A DNA stretch of 64,000 nucleotides. It comes from RBC074 sp964470555 (GTDB lineage Bacteria > Acidobacteriota > Blastocatellia > RBC074). Each line of letters starts with the position of its first letter. Position 1 is the first letter of the stretch. Below the pieces are notes generated by a model, which was not told the DNA's origin, made no database searches, and worked only from the letters and a program-made list of their open reading frames with translations. This document shows positions 58,842 to 64,000 of the stretch, one piece after another. The stretch lies in contig CAYYDG010000031.1 of assembly GCA_964470555.1 (NCBI GenBank), positions 25,785 to 89,784 of the forward strand, given 5' to 3'. The translations under genes were made by a program, and so were the position numbers.

Positions 58842-61298
58842 TTACTCGCCCACCTCGCCGGTTTGCTGCTCAACGAGCGAAGCGCTGGCGACCGAATCGT
58901 CGCCTGAAGCGTCAATCAGCTTGACGCCTTGCGCGCTGCGACCGGTGGCGCGAATGGTTTCGGCTTCGATGCGAATCAGCTTGCCTTGCGACGTGATAAT
59001 CAACACTTCACTGTCTTTGGTGACAGGCATGACCGCGACAACCTTGCCAGTCTTGTCTGTTACTTTGATGTTGATAACGCCTTTGCCACCCCGACCGGTG
59101 ACGCGGTATTGGCTCAACTGCGTTTGTTTGCCGAATCCATTTTCGGTCACACTGAGCATCTGCTGGTCGCCACTCACCGCGACAACGCCGACGACATAAT
59201 CGCCTTCGCGCAGAGTGATGCCGCGCACGCCGCGCGCCTGTCGTCCCATATCGCGGACTTCGTCCTCTTCAAAACAAATCGCTTGTCCTTCGTGCGTGGC
59301 AATGAAGATTTTCTTCTTGCCGTCGGTCAATTCGACAGAAATCAATTCGTCGCCTTCGTCCACGCCGATGGCAATGATTCCGTTCGACCGGATATTGGCG
59401 AATTCGGAAAGCTCTGTTTTTTTAATGACACCCAAACGGGTGACCATGACGGCATATTGTCCCTGCGCAAATTCACGAACAGGAATGACTCCCGCAATTT
59501 TTTCGCTGCTGGGCAAATTGATCAGATTGACCATCGCTTTGCCTCGACCAGCGGCTTGCGAATCCGGAATTTCGTGAACTTTCAGCTTGTAAACCTGCCC
59601 TTGTGTGGTGAAGACCATCAGGTAGCTGTGCGTCGAAGCGATAAACAAATGCGATACCACATCTTCGGACTTGGTGCTCATGCCTTTACGCCCGGTTCCA
59701 CCACGGCGCTGAGATTTGTAAGTCGTCAGAGCAGTGCGTTTGACATAGCCCGAAAGCGTCAAGGTAATGACCACATCTTCGTCTGCGATCAAATCCTCCA
59801 AGGTCAGTTCGACTCCGCTGTCAATGATTTGCGTCCGGCGCGGATCGGCATAGGCTTTCTGGACTTCGCGCAGTTCTTTGATAATCACGCGGCGCAGCGC
59901 CGTTTCGCTGTTCAGGATTTCTTCCAATTCGGCGATCAGCTTGATGAGTTCTTCGTATTCGTCAATCAGCTTTTGGCGTTCCAGCGCCGCCAACCGGCGA
60001 AGCTGCATATCCAGAATCGCCTGCGCTTGAATGTCGCTGAACTTGAACTTGGAGATCAAACCGCCTTTGGCGTCTTCGGCGGATTTCGATCCGCGAATGT
60101 GCTTGATGATTTCGTCAATGATGTCAATCGCCTTCATCAGGCCTTCCAAGATGTGCGCGCGCAATCTGGCTTTTTTCAGTTCGTACATCGTGCGGTTGCG
60201 CACGACTTCGCGGCGGAAGGCTATGAATTCGTTGAGCGTTTCCACCAGCGTCAGGATTCTGGGCTGGCCGTTGACGATGGACAGATTGATGACGCCGAAG
60301 GAAATCTGCATCTGCGTCAGCTTGTACAGCTTGTTCAGGATGATTTGCGGAATGGCGTCGCGTTTGAGTTCGATGACGATGCGGACTTTTTTCTGCGCTG
60401 TGGATTCACGGTCGCTTTCGTCACGGATTTCGCTGATGCCTTCGACGCGCTTTTCATTGACCAGATCGGCGATCTGTTCAATCAACTTGGATTTGTTGAC
60501 CTGGAACGGAATCTCCGTGATGACGATGGCGTCGCGTTCCTGAGCGCCGCGCCCGATGCGATCAATCGCCGCGCGTGCCCGAAGCTGCATCACTCCACGA
60601 CCGGTTTCGTAAGCCTGTTTGATGCCTTCGCGGCCATAAATGAATCCGCCAGTCGGGAAATCCGGCCCCGGCACGATCTTCATCAATTCGGCGACGGTTG
60701 TCTTGGGATGCTGCACCAATTGAATCGTCGCTTCTATTATTTCGTTCAGGTTATGCGGCGGGATTTTCGTCGCCATGCCAACCGCGATGCCGTCCGACCC
60801 GTTGATAAGCAGATTGGGAATTCGCGTCGGCAACACCGTCGGTTCCTGCCGCGATTCGTCGTAGTTGGGAACGAATTTGACGGTTTCCTTTTCAATGTCG
60901 GCCAGCATTTCGGTGGCGATGCGTTCCAGCCTGGCTTCTGTGTATCGGTAAGCCGCCGCGCTGTCACCATCAATGCTGCCCCAATTCCCCTGCCCGTCAA
61001 TCAGCGGATAGCGCAAGGAAAAGTCCTGCGCCATGCGCACCATCGTGTCGTACACGGCGGAATCTCCGTGCGGATGATACGCGCCAAGCACGTCTCCGAC
61101 GACGTTGGCCGATTTCTTGTATGGTTTGCCGGGTACCAGTCCCTTTTCGTTCATCGAATACAAAATCCGACGATGCACAGGCTTCAGTCCATCGCGGACA
61201 TCGGGCAAGGCTCGCCCGATGATGACCGACATGGCGTAATCCAAATAGCTACGCCGCATTTCATCTTCAATGTTGATTGCCAGCTTCTGATTGTCCAT
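58842..61298 (-). CDS. gyrA: DNA gyrase subunit A
   Basis: 818 residues. 'MDNQKLAINIEDEMRRSYLD' starts the winged-helix domain; catalytic Tyr119 is in 'SAAAYRYTEARLERIATEML'. The GyrA box is 'YKSQRRGGTGRKGMS', which marks gyrase and not topoisomerase IV ParC. Quinolone-determining residues are wild type: Ser80 and Asp84 in 'HPHGDSAVYDTMVRM' (E. coli Ser83 and Asp87). A C-terminal pinwheel of beta blades follows (~500-805) with an acidic end. gyrB is not in the window. Confidence 0.97.
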   Translation of the reverse strand: MDNQKLAINIEDEMRRSYLDYAMSVIIGRALPDVRDGLKPVHRRILYSMNEKGLVPGKPYKKSANVVGDVLGAYHPHGDSAVYDTMVRMAQDFSLRYPLIDGQGNWGSIDGDSAAAYRYTEARLERIATEMLADIEKETVKFVPNYDESRQEPTVLPTRIPNLLINGSDGIAVGMATKIPPHNLNEIIEATIQLVQHPKTTVAELMKIVPGPDFPTGGFIYGREGIKQAYETGRGVMQLRARAAIDRIGRGAQERDAIVITEIPFQVNKSKLIEQIADLVNEKRVEGISEIRDESDRESTAQKKVRIVIELKRDAIPQIILNKLYKLTQMQISFGVINLSIVNGQPRILTLVETLNEFIAFRREVVRNRTMYELKKARLRAHILEGLMKAIDIIDEIIKHIRGSKSAEDAKGGLISKFKFSDIQAQAILDMQLRRLAALERQKLIDEYEELIKLIAELEEILNSETALRRVIIKELREVQKAYADPRRTQIIDSGVELTLEDLIADEDVVITLTLSGYVKRTALTTYKSQRRGGTGRKGMSTKSEDVVSHLFIASTHSYLMVFTTQGQVYKLKVHEIPDSQAAGRGKAMVNLINLPSSEKIAGVIPVREFAQGQYAVMVTRLGVIKKTELSEFANIRSNGIIAIGVDEGDELISVELTDGKKKIFIATHEGQAICFEEDEVRDMGRQARGVRGITLREGDYVVGVVAVSGDQQMLSVTENGFGKQTQLSQYRVTGRGGKGVINIKVTDKTGKVVAVMPVTKDSEVLIITSQGKLIRIEAETIRATGRSAQGVKLIDASGDDSVASASLVEQQTGEVGE

Positions 61299-61496
61299 TT
61301 AAGTTTCGGTGTCTCCAAAGTAAGCCATCGTTTGCGAGCAGGAGAATGAGCGAGCACGGCGTGAGTAAAGTTATCTTCGATCCCGGATGTGCTCTTTGGT
61401 CTCGCTTGACGATTTGATATTCAACAGCGTCTTTGTTGATTGATTGCGGATTTTAGCCGCTCGATTGGCGATAGACAAGACGCTGCCTGAGTTTGG

Positions 61497-61994
61497 TCAT
61501 TGCTCCTGACCTGCCTGCCAGACATAAAGAGTGTGGCTGTCTGTTTTTTCTGTGGCCTTGAAACCCAGTCGCTCAAAGATTGACTGGGAGGAACTGTACA
61601 AATCCAGGTTGATCCCGACAGTTTTTCCAACGGCGGCGGCTTCGTTCATGACATGGCGAATAACCGGTTCACCGAATCCTTTGCCTCGGTGAGCAGTCAA
61701 AATTGTGATGTCCAAAATGCGAAACTGAGCTTCGCGGCGATCCAGAAACAGTCTGCCCACCGGTTGGCCGTCAGCCACGATCACCCAATGCTCTGAATTC
61801 GGAAATTCCGACCGGTAATAATTCAATTGAGCCGTGTACTGAAACTTGATGAAAGCCTGGCGCTGTTCGACAGTCCAGGGAACCATGGCCAGTTCCTGTT
61901 CGCGCGTGCTGCCGTACACGGAAATCAAAAACTCTTCGTCCTCCGGCGCAGCCGGACGAAGTTTGATGTTCGGAGAAATAATGATTTCGCTCAT
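61497..61994 (-). CDS. GNAT-family N-acetyltransferase
   Basis: 165 residues. The fold is clear: 'KLRPAAPEDEEFLISVYGST' N-terminus, 'SEHWVIVADGQPVGRLFLDR', the acetyl-CoA loop 'ITILTAHRGKGFGEPVIRHV' (R-x-x-G-x-G) and 'YSSSQSIFERLGFKATEKTD'. Substrate is unknown. It overlaps no other gene; the next upstream gene (DUF6916-like) ends three bases before its start. A second, related GNAT gene follows that one, which makes a trio. Confidence 0.92.
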   Translation of the reverse strand: MSEIIISPNIKLRPAAPEDEEFLISVYGSTREQELAMVPWTVEQRQAFIKFQYTAQLNYYRSEFPNSEHWVIVADGQPVGRLFLDRREAQFRILDITILTAHRGKGFGEPVIRHVMNEAAAVGKTVGINLDLYSSSQSIFERLGFKATEKTDSHTLYVWQAGQEQ

Positions 61995-61997
61995 GGA

Positions 61998-62306
61998 TCA
62001 GGCTTCGATAGGTCGGTTGAAGACGGCTTCGTACGTTACGCTGTCGGCGTCTTGTTCGATGGGAACCAGAAACATCACGCCGCTGCCAAGTTGTTCGTGG
62101 TGCAGCGTGAACATGAATTGCACGTGACGAATCGGAAAGGATTTCGGCAGCCGGAAATGCAAAATGAACTGCTCCTGTTGCGGCGAAGGCGGTTTGTTTT
62201 CAGCGCTGAGCAGTTCAAATTCGACTGTCAGTTCGTCAGTAATCGGCGCTTTGAACTTCGAGCCGATGTGGGGAAGAAAGTCTTCGTAATGCAATGAATC
62301 GAGCAT
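61998..62306 (-). CDS. DUF6916-like small protein
   Basis: 102 residues, ATG after AGGAGAC. A beta-rich chain: 'FLPHIGSKFKAPITDELTVE', 'LRFELLSA', 'FILHFRLPKSFPIRHVQFMF' and 'QFMFTLHHEQLGSGVMFLVP', ending 'VTYEAVFNRP'. The 'LGxxxxFLVPI' and 'YEAVFN' ends match the pattern I remember for DUF6916, a domain often found beside phage-tail-collar-like proteins. No such protein is in the window. It is flanked by two GNAT genes and is probably co-expressed with them. Confidence 0.7.
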   Translation of the reverse strand: MLDSLHYEDFLPHIGSKFKAPITDELTVEFELLSAENKPPSPQQEQFILHFRLPKSFPIRHVQFMFTLHHEQLGSGVMFLVPIEQDADSVTYEAVFNRPIEA

Positions 62307-62329
62307 TCAATGTCTCCTGAATTCGGCGA

Positions 62330-62809
62330 TCAGCCTCGCCATTCCATAAAAAATTGCGTTCCGGTGTCTTCCAGAATCTGAAATCCCAGCCGCTGGTAAA
62401 GCCGCAGGGCAGGGTTGTTTTTTTCGACGTGCAACCGCACGGGCATCGCTTCGTGAGCAGCTTGCGCCAACAACTCCGCAAGCAATTTCGCGCCGACTCC
62501 TTGCCCGCGAGCCTCAGCCAGCAAAGCAATGTCCACCAATCGAATTTCATCATCTTTTCTGGAAACCAGCATTCGGCCAATCGGCTGATCTGCGTTCAAG
62601 ATGATCGAATGTTCCGTGTTTGGGTAAGCAGAATACGATAGGTTTCTAGCGCGAAATTGCATGCTCAAAAACGCTTGCTGTTGAACATCGTTCCATCCCC
62701 AGTCAGCCATTTCTCCCGCGCGCGCGTCGCGGTAAAGCTCGAACAAAAAAGCTTCATCGCTGGCCGCTGCCGGGTGCAAGGAAATCGAGTTCAAGGAGAT
62801 GGGAGTCAT
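62330..62809 (-). CDS. GNAT-family N-acetyltransferase
   Basis: 159 residues from ATG 62809, which lacks a good ribosome binding site. An in-frame TTG 27 codons upstream is possible. 'ISLHPAAASDEAFLFELYRD', 'SIILNADQPIGRMLVSRKDD', 'LAEARGQGVGAKLLAELLAQ' (acetyl-CoA loop) and 'NNPALRLYQRLGFQILEDTG' define the fold. It is clearly related to the other GNAT at 61497 (both have a '...ATRE/ARAGEM.....W' N-terminal pattern and an aromatic 'QFRA/QYTAQ' stretch), so the pair looks like an old duplication. Confidence 0.88.
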   Translation of the reverse strand: MTPISLNSISLHPAAASDEAFLFELYRDARAGEMADWGWNDVQQQAFLSMQFRARNLSYSAYPNTEHSIILNADQPIGRMLVSRKDDEIRLVDIALLAEARGQGVGAKLLAELLAQAAHEAMPVRLHVEKNNPALRLYQRLGFQILEDTGTQFFMEWRG

Positions 62810-63257
62810 ACGGTTTTGAGTGTTGGGAAAACGGCGCGGATAATGCAGCAAAGACTGAAGTTGGTCAATCCTGGATAACGCTGCGCTCAATCCAGCTCAA
62901 ACTATGAAGCAGGGTTTTCAGGATTTATGGGGAGTGTTGCAGGCTGTGAATTGGCTGACTGTTCCCTATCTTTGAGTAGAGGAAGGTTGTCGGTGGCCCG
63001 CGCGTAAGCAAGAACGTTTTCCACTAAACTTAAGCTCTTCTTTACGGTCGGGCGACTCACACGGCGGCTTCTGCCAAGAAAAAAAGGTGGAAGTGCGGAG
63101 AAAGCTCGAATGGCCACCCTTGGCACTATTCGAGCTTTCTCCGCACTTCCGATTGCCTCGCCTGACAAGATGCCAGACGCGACAAACTGGATGAACTTGG
63201 TAGCTCTGGCAGAAACGGCTGCGGTAGCAGGCTTAAGCAGCAAACATCTGCCGACCT
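62810..63257. other. 448-base region with one open frame and a hairpin, no clear gene
   Basis: One minus-strand open frame (62902-63243, 113 codons) has no recognisable family, no ribosome binding site and a basic, irregular composition ('FFLGRSRRVSRPTVKKSLSL'), so I do not call it a gene. A perfect hairpin (63089-63150) lies inside it. The rest holds nothing I can name. Confidence 0.4.
63089..63150. repeat. 62-base perfect palindrome
   Basis: Two 23-base arms (63089-63111 and 63128-63150), starting GGAAGTGCGGAGAAAGCTCG, are perfectly complementary around a 16-base loop that has its own small palindrome (GCCACCCTTGGC). It lies inside the doubtful ORF of this region. A MITE-type element or strong transcription stop are possible. 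Confidence 0.8.
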
Positions 63258-63758
63258 TTATCTGATCGGCTCGCCGATGACGTAGCCGTTGACCAGAACT
63301 TCAGGCTCCCTGCCCAGACGCACGATGCAAGTGTTGGCGAATCCTTCTCGGTTGTCGTTCTTCGGCGTCCAGGTGATTTCCAGAGCCTGCACCGCCCGGC
63401 TGACCGGAACCGTCGTCGTCGTCTGCCCGATGCGAATCTTGTCCGAATCCGTGCCGAGCTTGTCGCCCGCCTTCTGATCAATCGTCACCACATTGCCCGC
63501 GGGTTTGGTTTCCGTCTCGCCCGAAGGCAGCCGATTCAGCGTCACCGGCTTGATCGAAATTGTGTATTGCCTCATCTCGGCGGCAATCAACACTTCGACC
63601 TGCGCCGTCGAATCATCCAGCCGCTGCGCGACAATGGCGACGGCGTAATGCGGCGTCAATGCTCCAAGTGTGTGATTGCGTAACGCCTCATCACGCCATT
63701 TTGTGTAAGAGGCCAATGCGGCCTGAGTGACACCCAAAGATTGTATAATTACCCTCAA
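63258..63758 (-). CDS. Protein of unknown function, probably lacking its 5' part
   Basis: 166 codons, with only a TTG at 63758 as a start and no ribosome binding site. No ATG occurs in frame within the first 50 codons. The sequence from 'YTKWRDEALRNHTL' to the end is regular: two beta-rich units ('AVAIVAQRLDDSTAQVEVLI', 'RQYTISIKPVTLNRLPSGET' and 'RAVQALEITWTPKND', ending 'CIVRLGREPEVLVNGYVIGE'). It is likely the remaining part of a gene whose 5' end was lost or lies in another frame. I recognise no family. Confidence 0.4.
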   Translation of the reverse strand: MRVIIQSLGVTQAALASYTKWRDEALRNHTLGALTPHYAVAIVAQRLDDSTAQVEVLIAAEMRQYTISIKPVTLNRLPSGETETKPAGNVVTIDQKAGDKLGTDSDKIRIGQTTTTVPVSRAVQALEITWTPKNDNREGFANTCIVRLGREPEVLVNGYVIGEPIR

Positions 63759-64000
63759 TCCTGTCCCACATGTATCTCATTGATAGGCGTGGGTTTACCT
63801 GGTAGGCATCATTGACTTTTTCAATCTAATCGCGAATCCTCCCCACCTTGTGTTCAGGAAGGCGGAAAGAAGTAACGACTTCGGAGGATTCGCAAATTGG
63901 AAACTATCACAACTGAATCTTTTACGCTCGTCAGCTTACTGCTTTACAGGAATTCCCGGTGAAGGGCTTCATCACAACCCGCTCACACTAACCTTGGCTT
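63759..64000. other. Right end of the window, no gene recognised
   Basis: No credible coding frame. An 11-base inverted repeat GCGAATCCTCC / GGAGGATTCGC (63832-63842, 63883-63893) encloses a 40-base loop. The right arm provides a GGAGG box before a TTG at 63898, but that frame closes after 21 codons. It may be the edge of a mobile element or of a gene starting outside the window. Confidence 0.35.

Noticed and set aside
58929..61349. An 806-codon open frame on the plus strand opposite gyrA
   Set aside because: It is antisense to a certain gene and its translation has no recognisable domain; the long frame is a codon-bias shadow.
62902..63243. 113-codon minus-strand ORF as a gene
   Set aside because: No ribosome binding site or family, and a perfect hairpin crosses its middle.
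63898..63960. Small peptide gene starting with TTG after GGAGG
   Set aside because: Closes after 21 codons and has no support other than a box that is part of an inverted repeat.

Overview
The window looks like a chromosomal segment of an Acidobacteriota bacterium, probably near the Blastocatellia or Solibacter-type lineages. The evidence is indirect. There is a secreted protein with the 'Solibacter' C-terminal module (TIGR03437 type), a fusion of a planctomycete-type cytochrome c domain to WD40 repeats, a PPC-domain secreted protein, a Hanks-type kinase with a C-terminal TPR-like tail, many secreted peptidases, and a gyrA and a thrS-infC-rpmI-rplT-pheS-pheT-zapA cluster of ordinary bacterial type. 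Base composition is even along the window, and I see no prophage, no CRISPR array and no complete insertion sequence.

Layout. Positions 1-5750 hold the end of a TPR protein, two secreted proteins of unknown role, a DUF2306-like membrane protein and an SMP-30/gluconolactonase-like lipoprotein. Positions 5966-14694 form a mostly plus-strand block: three small secreted proteins, a Ser/Thr protein kinase, the cytochrome-WD40 protein, a PPC protein and an FHA protein. Positions 14771-17395 are a thiol/metal-flavoured group: two Cys-rich exported proteins, a TlpA-like thioredoxin and a beta-strand-rich protein. Positions 17507-35907 are mainly catabolic and housekeeping: a CIA30-fused amidohydrolase, M20, S9 and M19 peptidases, a serine beta-lactamase-like hydrolase, EVE, Cys-tRNA(Pro) deacylase, ABC-F, a SurA-like foldase, RidA, an HIBADH-type dehydrogenase, a metallo-beta-lactamase-fold enzyme and a Gfo/Idh/MocA oxidoreductase. 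Positions 36030-40235 carry a MarR regulator with its likely operator, a methyltransferase and an orphan multi-PAS histidine kinase.

Positions 40687-45378 are a compact candidate membrane-stress cluster: PspA, a two-helix membrane coiled-coil protein, a TonB-C protein and a Ycf46-like AAA+ ATPase. Positions 45547-56715 (minus strand) hold an M28 peptidase and the translation operon thrS-infC-rpmI-rplT-pheS-pheT followed by a ZapB-like gene and zapA. Two toxin-antitoxin modules (vapBC and brnTA) and one unknown gene sit in line between pheS and pheT. Positions 57045-61298 carry tRNA-Val, an Sm/Hfq-like protein with a long Gly-rich tail, a TPR lipoprotein whose signal peptide is encoded by a heptamer repeat, and gyrA. 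The right end has a GNAT-DUF6916-GNAT trio and a gene that seems to lack its 5' end.

The most promising leads are the toxin-antitoxin island inside pheST, the PspA/AAA+ cluster, the Gly-rich Sm-like protein, the Cys-rich/thioredoxin group, the frame-sensitive heptamer repeat in a lipoprotein signal peptide, an AUU start for infC, and at least ten unrelated-looking long intergenic palindromes that share one architecture.
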